From the NCBI RefSeq assembly GCF_018130765.1, contig NZ_JAFCJZ010000023.1, positions 80,692 through 144,691 of the forward strand: a stretch of DNA of 64,000 bases. Direction: 5' to 3'. The first letter of the stretch is position 1. Each line of letters begins with the position of its first letter. The DNA is from Bradyrhizobium iriomotense. Its GTDB lineage: Bacteria > Pseudomonadota > Alphaproteobacteria > Rhizobiales > Xanthobacteraceae. Of the stretch, positions 32,759-40,472 are shown in pieces. Both the position numbers and the translations under genes were made by a program. The notes under the pieces were generated by a model. That model had not been told where the DNA came from. It saw nothing but the letters and a program-made list of their open reading frames with translations, and did not search any database.

Positions 32759-34042
32759 ATGCCCCTGATGACCACGCGCCCGGTGACACGGCGCAATGCC
32801 GTGTTCGGCATCACCATGGCGGCCGCAGCGTTGGCGCGGCCATCGATTTCGCGCGCGCAATCCACGGGACGTGTCGTCGTGGTCGGCGGCGGTTTCGGCG
32901 GCGCGGCTTGCGCCCGTGCGCTGAAGCGCGCGCAGGGAGACTTGCAGGTCATCCTGATCGAACCCAACGCGGTCTTCACCTCCTGCCCCTTCAGCAACGA
33001 GGTGATTGCGGGCCTGCGCGACATCGACGCGCAGCAGTTCGGTTACGACAAGCTTGCCGCCGAGGGTGTCACCGTGATCGGGCAGGCCGTGACCGCAATC
33101 GAGCCACAGCGGCGCAGCGTCATGACGACGGACGGCGTCGCACTGCCCTACGACCGTCTCGTGCTCTCGCCCGGCATCGACTTCCATGTCGAGGCCCTGC
33201 CCGGCTATGACGACGCCGCATCGGAAAAGATGCCGCACGCCTGGAAGGCCGGCGCGCAGACGCTGTTGCTGCGCAGGCAGTTGGAAGCGATGGAAGACGG
33301 CGGCACGGTCGCCATTGCCGTCCCCGCCAATCCGTCGCGCTGCCCGCCGGCGCCTTACGAGCGCGCCAGCCTGATCGCGCATTATCTGAAGACGAGAAAA
33401 CCACGCTCGAAAGTGCTGGTCCTCGACGCCAAGGACAGCTTCTCCCAGCAGCGGCTGTTCGAGAAGGCGTGGAAGGAACTCTACGGCGACATGATCGAGC
33501 GCATTGGTCTGTCGCAAGGCGGCCGCGTGACCTCGGTCGATCCTTCAACCAGGACCATCATCACCGAGTTTGGCAATTACACGCCTGACGTCGCCAACGT
33601 CATCCCGCCGCAACGCGCCGGGCGCATCGCCGAGGTCGCGGGCGCGGCGGACCACACCGGCTGGTGTCCGATCGATCCTGTCACCTTCGAGTCAAAACTC
33701 GTTCCGAACATCCATGTCATCGGCGACGCCTGTCTCGGCGGCGGCATTCCCAAATCAGCGTCGGCCGCGAGCGCACAGGGCAAGGCGTGCGCGAGCGCGA
33801 TCATCAGCCTGCTCGCGGGCCGCGCGCCCGAGGCGCCGCGGCTGACTGGCGTCTGCTACAACACCGTCGCCCCCGATTACGGCTTCTCGCTCGCCGGCAA
33901 CTACCAGCCGAGGGGCGATATCTTTGCCGAGGTCGAAGGCGGCACCACCAGCCCGGTCGATGCGCCGCGCGAATTGCGCGCCCGCGAAGCCGCCGAGGCG
34001 GAACGCTGGTTTCAAACCATCACGGCGGACACCTTTGGCTAG
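32759..34042 (+). CDS. fccB: Flavocytochrome c sulfide dehydrogenase, flavoprotein subunit (FccB/SoxF)
   Basis: A 427-residue periplasmic flavoprotein that oxidises sulfide to sulfur. A twin-arginine signal (VTRRNAVFGITMAAAALA) precedes the FAD motif VVVVGGGFGGAACARAL. The two cysteines of the redox disulfide next to the flavin are conserved, in SRCPPAPYERASL and HTGWCPIDP, and VIGDACLGGGIPKSA ends the FAD site. Its usual cytochrome partner (FccA/SoxE) is not encoded here. Start 32759 or 32768 is uncertain, as neither has a clear ribosome site; both follow the hairpin. It overlaps soxX by eight bases. Confidence 0.9.
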   Translation: MPLMTTRPVTRRNAVFGITMAAAALARPSISRAQSTGRVVVVGGGFGGAACARALKRAQGDLQVILIEPNAVFTSCPFSNEVIAGLRDIDAQQFGYDKLAAEGVTVIGQAVTAIEPQRRSVMTTDGVALPYDRLVLSPGIDFHVEALPGYDDAASEKMPHAWKAGAQTLLLRRQLEAMEDGGTVAIAVPANPSRCPPAPYERASLIAHYLKTRKPRSKVLVLDAKDSFSQQRLFEKAWKELYGDMIERIGLSQGGRVTSVDPSTRTIITEFGNYTPDVANVIPPQRAGRIAEVAGAADHTGWCPIDPVTFESKLVPNIHVIGDACLGGGIPKSASAASAQGKACASAIISLLAGRAPEAPRLTGVCYNTVAPDYGFSLAGNYQPRGDIFAEVEGGTTSPVDAPRELRAREAAEAERWFQTITADTFG

Positions 34043-34478
34043 AGCATCGGTCCATATCGCCGCGCTGATCGCCAGCCTCGCCTGCAGCGCAAGCGCGGAC
34101 GAGCTCGTGCCCTACAAGATCGTCGGCGACGGCATTCCACAATCGCTCACCGGCGCGCCCGGCGATGCCGCGCGCGGGCGCACGCTGGTGCTGGCGCGCA
34201 CGACCACCTGCATCCTCTGCCATTCCGGCCCGTTTCCGGAAACGCGGTTCCAGGGCGACCTCGCGCCTGATCTCACCGGCGCCGGGAACCGGTGGACGGC
34301 GAGCCAGTTGCGGCTTCGTCTGGTCGACGCGGCGCGCTTCAACCCGGACACCATCATGCCGTCCTATTATCGCAACGATGGCGTCGCCCGCGTCGGGCGC
34401 AATTTTGCTGGCAAGCCGATCTTGTCGGCCGCGGAGATCGAGGACATCGTGGCTTTTCTTGCAACGCTTCGGGACTAG
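34035..34478 (+). CDS. soxX: SoxX, mono-haem c-type cytochrome subunit
   Basis: A 147-residue periplasmic cytochrome. A signal peptide (SVHIAALIASLACSASA) is followed by the haem motif CILCH at 59-63 and the axial Met108 in DTIMPSYYR. With SoxA it forms the SoxXA complex that links thiosulfate or sulfide to a Cys of SoxY. No ATG sits at the right place; I use TTG 34035, which begins eight bases before the fccB stop and gives a normal signal peptide. Translational coupling to fccB is implied. Confidence 0.87.
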   Translation: MARASVHIAALIASLACSASADELVPYKIVGDGIPQSLTGAPGDAARGRTLVLARTTTCILCHSGPFPETRFQGDLAPDLTGAGNRWTASQLRLRLVDAARFNPDTIMPSYYRNDGVARVGRNFAGKPILSAAEIEDIVAFLATLRD

Positions 34479-34482
34479 GCTC

Positions 34483-34950
34483 ATGCCAACCACGCGACGA
34501 CAATTTTTGAGCCTTGCCGGAGGCGTCACGGCTGCCGGGACGGTCCCCATCGTCACGCTGCGGCCGCTCGAGGCGACGCCTGCGATGCTCAACACGGCGA
34601 TCCGCAACGTCGTCGGTGAAGCACAGATCCGCACCGGCAGGGTGAAGCTCGACATTCCGCCGCTGGTCGAAAACGGCAACACGGTGCCAATGACCGTAAG
34701 CGTCGCAAGCCCGATGACGGCGGATGACTACGTCAAGAGCATCCACGTCTTCAACGAGAAGAACCCGCAGCCCAACATCGGCAATTTCTATCTCAATCCC
34801 TTCTCCGGCCGCGCCCAGGTCTCGACCCGGATCCGGCTCGCCGACACCCAGAAGGTGGTCGCGATAGCGCGCCTCTCCGACGACACCTTCTGGCAGGTCA
34901 TGGCCGACGTGGTCGTGACACTGGCCGCCTGCACCGAGGAGATGAACTGA
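34483..34950 (+). CDS. soxY: SoxY, sulfur carrier protein with atypical C-terminus
   Basis: A 155-residue periplasmic carrier. A twin-arginine signal (TTRRQFLSLAGGVTAAG) leads into the immunoglobulin-like fold with VKLDIPPLVENGNTVPMTVSV and IHVFNEKNPQPNIGNFYL. Normal SoxY ends in a flexible GGCGG arm whose Cys carries the sulfur substrate; here the end reads VVVTLAACTEEMN, so the lone Cys150 lies five residues before the end and the Gly arm is absent. The Cys could still carry sulfur. It overlaps soxZ by ATGA-type coupling. Confidence 0.9.
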   Translation: MPTTRRQFLSLAGGVTAAGTVPIVTLRPLEATPAMLNTAIRNVVGEAQIRTGRVKLDIPPLVENGNTVPMTVSVASPMTADDYVKSIHVFNEKNPQPNIGNFYLNPFSGRAQVSTRIRLADTQKVVAIARLSDDTFWQVMADVVVTLAACTEEMN

Positions 34951-35267
34951 TGGCCGCGCTCATCAACGTCCCGGCCAAGGCCAAACGCGGCGACATCATC
35001 GAGATCCGTACCCTGACCTCGCATATCATGGAGACCGGCTTCCGCCACACCGCGGACGGCAAGCTGGTGCCGCGCGACATCATCACGAGCTTCACCTGCC
35101 GCTACAACGGCACCGAGATCTTTCGTGCCGACCTGTTTCCGGCGATCGCGGCGAACCCCTACCTGTCCTTCTTCACCGTCGCGAAGGAGAGCGGCAAGTT
35201 CGAGTTCGAATGGATCGGCGATAACGGCTATTCCTCCACCGCCTCCGCATCGATCACGGTCGAATGA
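34950..35267 (+). CDS. soxZ: SoxZ, partner of SoxY
   Basis: A 105-residue beta-sandwich protein without signal peptide that is exported as a complex with Tat-carried SoxY. Characteristic segments are AKRGDIIEIRTLTSHIMETG and DIITSFTCRYNGTEIFRADL. It binds SoxY and holds its carrier arm. The ATG overlaps the soxY stop by one base, and its own stop overlaps the soxA start by four, so expression is tightly coupled. Confidence 0.93.
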   Translation: MAALINVPAKAKRGDIIEIRTLTSHIMETGFRHTADGKLVPRDIITSFTCRYNGTEIFRADLFPAIAANPYLSFFTVAKESGKFEFEWIGDNGYSSTASASITVE

Positions 35268-36043
35268 TTGTTTGGCGCGCGATAGCCGCGGCGATCCTGC
35301 TGGTCACGGGTCCTGCCCTGCTCGCCGGAGAGATCCCGCCCGATGCGCGCCGCTCCGGCTATTCGTTCATGGGGCCCGACACGCGCGCGATGCAGGACGA
35401 CGACACGTCCAATCCGGGCATGCTGTTCGTGCTCGACGGCGAGGCGCTGTGGGGCAAGAAGATGGGCGACGCCGGCAAGGCCTGCGCAGATTGCCACGGC
35501 GATGCGCGCAGCAGCATGAGGAGCGTCGCCGCGCGCTATCCCGCCTTCGACAAGACGCTGGCGCGCCCCGTTACGCTCGATCAGCGCATCAATCTCTGCC
35601 GGGCCAATCATCAGCAGGCAACGCCGCTGCCTTACGAAAGCCGCGACCTGCTGGCGCTGTCGGCCTACGTCGCGCACCAGTCGCGCGGCATTCCGATCAC
35701 CGCGGGCGACGATCCGCAGCTCAAGCCGTTCGTCGACCAGGGCCGCGACCTCTTCATGCAGCGCGAGGGCCAGCTCAACCTCGCCTGCACCAATTGCCAT
35801 GACGACAATTTCGACAAGCGCCTCGCGGGCGCCCCGGTCACGCAAGCGCAGCCGACCGGCTATCCGCTCTACCGCCTGGAGTGGCAAACGCTGGGGTCGA
35901 TCGAGCGCCGGTTGCGCAGCTGCATGAGCGGCGTTCGCGCCCAGGCCTATGATTACGGGTCGCCCGAGCTGGTCGCGCTCGAGCTGTATCTGATGTCGCG
36001 GGCGCGCGGCCTGCCGATGGAGACGCCGGCCGTACGTCCCTGA
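35264..36043 (+). CDS. soxA: SoxA, di-haem c-type cytochrome
   Basis: A 259-residue periplasmic cytochrome with signal peptide (RAIAAAILLVTGPALLAG). CADCH (74-78) and CTNCH (175-179) bind two haems. Cys112 (INLCRANH) and Cys220 (RSCMSGVRAQ) match the axial cysteines, of which Cys220 is the catalytic cysteine persulfide ligand. With SoxX it initiates oxidation by attaching sulfur substrates to SoxY. It is the last gene of the Sox set; no SoxB sulfohydrolase or SoxCD sulfur dehydrogenase follows. Confidence 0.92.
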   Translation: MIVWRAIAAAILLVTGPALLAGEIPPDARRSGYSFMGPDTRAMQDDDTSNPGMLFVLDGEALWGKKMGDAGKACADCHGDARSSMRSVAARYPAFDKTLARPVTLDQRINLCRANHQQATPLPYESRDLLALSAYVAHQSRGIPITAGDDPQLKPFVDQGRDLFMQREGQLNLACTNCHDDNFDKRLAGAPVTQAQPTGYPLYRLEWQTLGSIERRLRSCMSGVRAQAYDYGSPELVALELYLMSRARGLPMETPAVRP

Positions 36044-36121
36044 TCGAGATTAGGACTAGGCAGGCGTGGTACGGCCGCTAGTATCCATCCCAAAGAAGAT
36101 GAATCAGAGGGAGGGACTGAA

Positions 36122-37447
36122 TTGGCCAACCACAACATCTCGCGCCGCACGCTGCTTAAGGGCACCGCCGCGGCCGGTGCGCTCAGCCTGACCGGCCTGC
36201 CCGCCCGCGCCGAGGTCAACTGGAAGAAATACGCCGGGACCAAGCTGGAGGTGATCCTCGCCAAGGGTCCACGCGGCGACAACCTGCAGAAGAACATCAA
36301 GGAGTTCACCGAGCTCACCGGCATCCAGGTGGAATCCGAGCAGATTCCCGAGCAGCAGCAGCGCCAGAAGGTCGTGATCGAGCTCACCTCGGGACGGCCG
36401 AGCTTCGACGTCGTGCATCTCAGCTATCACGTGCAGAAGCGGCAGTTCGAGAAAGCCGGCTGGCTCGCCGACATCACGCCTTTCATGAAGGACCCGACGC
36501 TGACCGCGCCCGATCTCGTCGAGAGCGATTTCTCGGCCGCCGGCCTGCAATACGCCAAGAACGACAAGGGCCAGATGCTGTCTCTGCCCTGGTCGGTCGA
36601 CTATTTCATCCTCTACTACAACAAGGAGCTGTTCCAGAAGAAGGGCGTCGCGGTGCCCAAGACCTTCGACGAGATGATCGCGGCTGCCGAGAAGCTCACC
36701 GACCCCAAGGAAGGCACCTTCGGCTTTGTCGGACGGGGCCTGCGCAATGCCAACATGACGTTGTGGACGAACTTCTTCCTCAATTGCGGCGGCGAATTCC
36801 TCGACGCCAAAGGCAACATCCTGACCGACGGTCCGGAAGCAATCGAGGCAACAAAAATCTACCAGACGCTGCTGACGAAGGTCGCTCCGCCCGGCGTCGT
36901 CGGCTTCAACTGGATGGAGTCGATGGCTTCGTTCACGCAAGGACGCTCCGCAATGTGGATCGACGGCGTCGGCTGGGCGCCTCCGCTGGAAGATCCTGCC
37001 GCCTCGCGCGTCGTCGGCAAGGTCGGCTACACCGTCGTCCCCGCCGGACCGAAGGGACAATATTCGGCCACCTATGGTGACGGCATCGGCATTGCGGCAG
37101 CGAGCAAGAACAAGGAAGCCGCCTATCTGCTCTGCCAGTGGGTGGTCTCCAAGAAGCAAGGCGCGCGGCTGTTGCAGGCCGGCGGCGGCGTGCCGTTCCG
37201 CAACTCGATCCTGAATGACCCCGAGGTCCAGAGCGGCGTAAAGATGCCCAAGGAATGGCTGCAGTCGGTGATTGATTCCGCCAAGATCAGCAAGCTGGGC
37301 CTGCCCGTGATCATCCCGGTCGCCGAATTCCGCGATCTTGTCGGGGCCGCAATTACCTCGACCATCACAGGTACCGACCCCGCCACAGAGCTGAAGAAGG
37401 CCCACGAGCAGTTCCGGCCGATCCTGGAGCGCAGCGAAAAAGCGTGA
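36122..37447 (+). CDS. ABC transporter sugar-type substrate-binding protein (family 1)
   Basis: A 441-residue periplasmic binding protein. A twin-arginine-like start (ISRRTLLKGTAAAGALSL) may use Tat rather than Sec. The mature part resembles MalE/UgpB-type receptors: KLEVILAKGPRGDNLQKNI, LPWSVDYFILYYNKELFQKK, and MWIDGVGWAPPLED. Substrate is probably a sugar or polyol. The TTG start has GGGAGGG seven bases upstream. Two permease genes follow with overlap, but no ATPase gene does. Confidence 0.9.
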   Translation: MANHNISRRTLLKGTAAAGALSLTGLPARAEVNWKKYAGTKLEVILAKGPRGDNLQKNIKEFTELTGIQVESEQIPEQQQRQKVVIELTSGRPSFDVVHLSYHVQKRQFEKAGWLADITPFMKDPTLTAPDLVESDFSAAGLQYAKNDKGQMLSLPWSVDYFILYYNKELFQKKGVAVPKTFDEMIAAAEKLTDPKEGTFGFVGRGLRNANMTLWTNFFLNCGGEFLDAKGNILTDGPEAIEATKIYQTLLTKVAPPGVVGFNWMESMASFTQGRSAMWIDGVGWAPPLEDPAASRVVGKVGYTVVPAGPKGQYSATYGDGIGIAAASKNKEAAYLLCQWVVSKKQGARLLQAGGGVPFRNSILNDPEVQSGVKMPKEWLQSVIDSAKISKLGLPVIIPVAEFRDLVGAAITSTITGTDPATELKKAHEQFRPILERSEKA

Positions 37448-38382
37448 GTGCGTTGACACAATCGACTCCGGCCGCGGCACAGTCTGATGCCGCGCCGGAG
37501 AAGGAGTTGCGGCCGCCGTCCTACTGGCCCTTCGTGGTGCCGGCGCTGGTCGTCGTGCTCGCCATCATCATCTTCCCATGGGTCTTCACGATATGGATGA
37601 GCCTGAACGAATGGAAGGTCGGCTCGCCGACCACCTTCGTCGGGTTCTCCAACTATCTGCGGCTCACGAGCGATCCGCGCTTTCTCGAGGCGGTCGGCCA
37701 CACGCTGGTCTACACCGTGCTGTCGGTGGCGCTGCCGCTGATCCTCGGCACGCTCTCAGCCGTGGTGTTTCACCAGAACTTTTCCGGCCGCGGATTTCTG
37801 CGCGGTGTCTTCATCATGCCGATGATGGCGACGCCGGTGGCGATCGCCCTGGTCTGGACCATGATGTTCCACCCGCAGCTCGGCGTGCTGAACTACCTGT
37901 TGTCGCTGGTCGGGATTCCCGCACAGCTCTGGGTCTTCCACCCCGCGACCGTGATTCCCTCGCTGGTGCTGGTCGAGACCTGGCAATGGACGCCGCTGGT
38001 GATGCTGATCGTGCTCGGCGGCCTCGCCGCGATCCCGACCGAGCCTTACGAGAGCGCGCAGATCGACGGCGCCAGCTTCTGGCAGGTGTTCCGCTTCATC
38101 ACGCTGCCGCTGATCATGCCGTTCCTGTTCATCGCCGGCATGATCCGCATGATCGACGCGGTGAAGAGTTTTGACATCATCTTCGCGATCACGCAGGGCG
38201 GACCGGGCTCGGCCTCGGAGACGATCAACATCTACCTCTACAGTGTCGCCTTCACCTATTACGACCTCGGCTACGGCTCGGCGATCGCGGTGGTATTCTT
38301 CCTGCTGATCGTCCTGCTTGCGGCGGTGATGCTCTACGCCCGCCAGCGCATGCTGTGGACCGAAATCGCGAGCGGCGCATGA
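37444..38382 (+). CDS. ABC sugar transporter permease (MalF/UgpA type)
   Basis: A 312-residue inner-membrane protein with six helices. The EAA loop for ATPase contact reads EPYESAQIDGASFWQVFRFI. A charged N-terminal extension with Gln/Ala residues precedes the first helix. The GTG start overlaps the binding-protein stop by four bases, so translation is coupled. With the next gene it forms the membrane channel. Confidence 0.92.
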   Translation: MSALTQSTPAAAQSDAAPEKELRPPSYWPFVVPALVVVLAIIIFPWVFTIWMSLNEWKVGSPTTFVGFSNYLRLTSDPRFLEAVGHTLVYTVLSVALPLILGTLSAVVFHQNFSGRGFLRGVFIMPMMATPVAIALVWTMMFHPQLGVLNYLLSLVGIPAQLWVFHPATVIPSLVLVETWQWTPLVMLIVLGGLAAIPTEPYESAQIDGASFWQVFRFITLPLIMPFLFIAGMIRMIDAVKSFDIIFAITQGGPGSASETINIYLYSVAFTYYDLGYGSAIAVVFFLLIVLLAAVMLYARQRMLWTEIASGA

Positions 38383-39203
38383 CACCCCGTCAGATCATCG
38401 GCAAAATCGGCCTGTGGCTCTCCGTCTTCGTGATCGTCTCACCGGCAATCCTGTTCTTCCTCTGGATGATCTCGCTCTCGCTCAAGTTCGAGGTCGACAA
38501 TGCCGCCTACCCGCCGGTGTTCTTTCCGGATCGCATCGCCTGGAAGAATTATGCCGACGTTCTCGCCTCCAACCGCTTCCTGACCTATTTCACGAACAGC
38601 CTGATCGTCACTGGCAGCGCGACGTTGCTAGCGCTCATCGTCGGCGTACCCGCCGGCTACGGCATCGCGCGCATGGCCGCGCATAAATCTGCGATCGTGA
38701 TCCTGATCGCCCGCATCACGCCGGGACTGTCCTACCTGATCCCGCTGTTCCTGTTGTTCCAGTGGCTCGGTCTGCTCGGCACGCTGGTGCCGCAGATCAT
38801 CATCCATCTGGTGGTGACCGTGCCGATCGTGATCTGGATCATGATCGGCTATTTCGAGACGACGCCGATGGAGCTGGAAGAAGCCGCACTCATCGATGGT
38901 GCCGGCCGCTGGCAGGTGTTCCGCCACGTCGCGCTGCCGATCGCCAAGCCCGGCATCGCGGTCGCCTTCATCCTCGCGGTGATCTTCTCCTGGAACAATT
39001 TTGTGTTCGGCATCGTGCTGGCAGGGCGCGAGACGCGCACCCTGCCAGTTGCGGTCTACAACATGATCTCGTTCGACCAGCTGAGCTGGGGCCCGCTGGC
39101 CGCCGCCGCGCTGATCGTCACCTTCCCGGTGCTGCTGCTGACGGTGCTGGCGCAGCGGCAGATCGTGGCCGGGCTGACGGCGGGGGCGGTGAAGGGCGGG
39201 TGA
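38379..39203 (+). CDS. ABC sugar transporter permease (MalG/UgpE type)
   Basis: A 274-residue inner-membrane protein with six helices. Its EAA motif is MELEEAALIDGAGRWQVFRH, and the C-terminal helix is typical of MalG. It overlaps the previous permease by the ATGA sequence. The transporter lacks a cognate ATP-binding gene in the window; it must borrow a multitask ATPase such as MsmX/UgpC from elsewhere. It ends 30 bases from the convergent phosphofructokinase gene. Confidence 0.92.
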   Translation: MTPRQIIGKIGLWLSVFVIVSPAILFFLWMISLSLKFEVDNAAYPPVFFPDRIAWKNYADVLASNRFLTYFTNSLIVTGSATLLALIVGVPAGYGIARMAAHKSAIVILIARITPGLSYLIPLFLLFQWLGLLGTLVPQIIIHLVVTVPIVIWIMIGYFETTPMELEEAALIDGAGRWQVFRHVALPIAKPGIAVAFILAVIFSWNNFVFGIVLAGRETRTLPVAVYNMISFDQLSWGPLAAAALIVTFPVLLLTVLAQRQIVAGLTAGAVKGG

Positions 39204-39233
39204 TCGCCCGCCCTCAGCCTCTCATCCTGAAGC

Positions 39234-40421
39234 CTACGACGCGCGGTTGAGAAAGATCGGCAGACCCCGCTTGTTGGCGTAGATGGGACGGTAGCGCTCA
39301 GTGTTGTACGTGCTGGCGACATCCAATTTGCGCGGCCCGAGGCTGACGTCAGGGATGGGCACGAGGTCGTAGCGGCCTTCCACCAGCGCCGACATGAGGC
39401 CGGTCTTGCCTTCCAGGACGGCATCGAACGCCATGTTACCGAAAGTCAGGGCAACAAGCTTATCGATGAAGTCCGGATCGCCCGACCGCAGGTCGTAGGT
39501 GAGGTCAGAGGTCATCGTCTGCTCGCCGGCTCGCTGCTTGATCTCATCGGCAAGCGCATCAGCCACGTTGGCCTTCTTACGATGACCGTAGGGGTCAGGC
39601 TCGCCATATTCCTGCGGCTTGTAGCCCTCCCACTCGGCGCCCTCGCTGAGCACGATGAGCGCGTAATTGCTTGGGTTGGCACGTTTCTCCTCGATCAGCA
39701 ACGCGATCAGTTTGTCGAGATTGATCTTGTACTCCGGAATGACGCAACGTATCGAGGTCGCGTACGCGGTGTAGAGCGCGGTAAATCCGGCATCGCGGCC
39801 AAAGACGCGAAAAATGCCAATTCGCTCGTGCGACCCGACGGTGGTGCGCTGCCGCTGGATGGCATCGCTGGCGCGGGTGATCGCGGTCGAGAAGCCGACG
39901 CAGTACTCGGTGTTGCGGACGTCGTTGTCCATCGTCTTCGGAATGGCGATGATCTTGACGCCGAGCTCGTTGAGCTTGGCCGCATAGCTGAGCGTGTCAT
40001 CACCGCCGATGGCGATCAGGTGTTCGATGCCGAGCCCCGAGAGGTTCGCCAGCACCTGGCCGGTGAGGTCCCACGTCTTGGTCCCAACGCCCCCCTTGGC
40101 ACTCGTGGAAGCCGGAAGGTCGCTGCCGACGAGATGATCGGGCAGCTTTTGTATTTTGGACGGATTGGTGCGGCTCGTGTGCAGCACTGTGCCGCCGCGT
40201 CGATCGATGGTGCGAGTGTTTTCACGATTCAGCGGCATGAGATAGCGGGACCTGCTGGCGGTATCCTCGAGGTTCAGGTGCGTGAGAGCCTCCCAACCTC
40301 GGCGGAGACCGACAACCTCGATGTCGTTCTCGCTCCCGCGATAAGTCACGCTCTTGATGACCGCGTTGAGGCCGGAGACGTCGCCGCCGCCCGTGAGAAT
40401 GCCGATACGTTTTCTCGCCAA
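39234..40421 (-). CDS. 6-Phosphofructokinase, PPi-type signature
   Basis: A 395-residue cytoplasmic kinase of the PfkA superfamily. The phosphoryl-donor motifs read IAIGGDDTLSYAAKL (residues 136-150) and PKTMDND (161-167). In ATP enzymes these are GGDG and PGT; Asp and Lys at these positions define pyrophosphate enzymes, so I predict fructose-6-phosphate + PPi to fructose-1,6-bisphosphate + Pi, a reversible reaction. Mg and catalytic Asp lie in MDND. The TTG start has GGGAGG upstream. It follows the archaeal-type FBPase gene, 51 bases upstream, on the same strand. Confidence 0.88.
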   Translation of the reverse strand: MARKRIGILTGGGDVSGLNAVIKSVTYRGSENDIEVVGLRRGWEALTHLNLEDTASRSRYLMPLNRENTRTIDRRGGTVLHTSRTNPSKIQKLPDHLVGSDLPASTSAKGGVGTKTWDLTGQVLANLSGLGIEHLIAIGGDDTLSYAAKLNELGVKIIAIPKTMDNDVRNTEYCVGFSTAITRASDAIQRQRTTVGSHERIGIFRVFGRDAGFTALYTAYATSIRCVIPEYKINLDKLIALLIEEKRANPSNYALIVLSEGAEWEGYKPQEYGEPDPYGHRKKANVADALADEIKQRAGEQTMTSDLTYDLRSGDPDFIDKLVALTFGNMAFDAVLEGKTGLMSALVEGRYDLVPIPDVSLGPRKLDVASTYNTERYRPIYANKRGLPIFLNRAS

Positions 40422-40472
40422 ACCGACCTCCCAGCGTTAGCGTGTCGCACTCGTTGCACAGCGTGGCGTTCC

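Noticed and set aside
30357..32789. 810-residue minus-strand frame opposite the molybdopterin subunit
   Set aside because: Opposite an intact enzyme with catalytic motifs; composition typical of a shadow.
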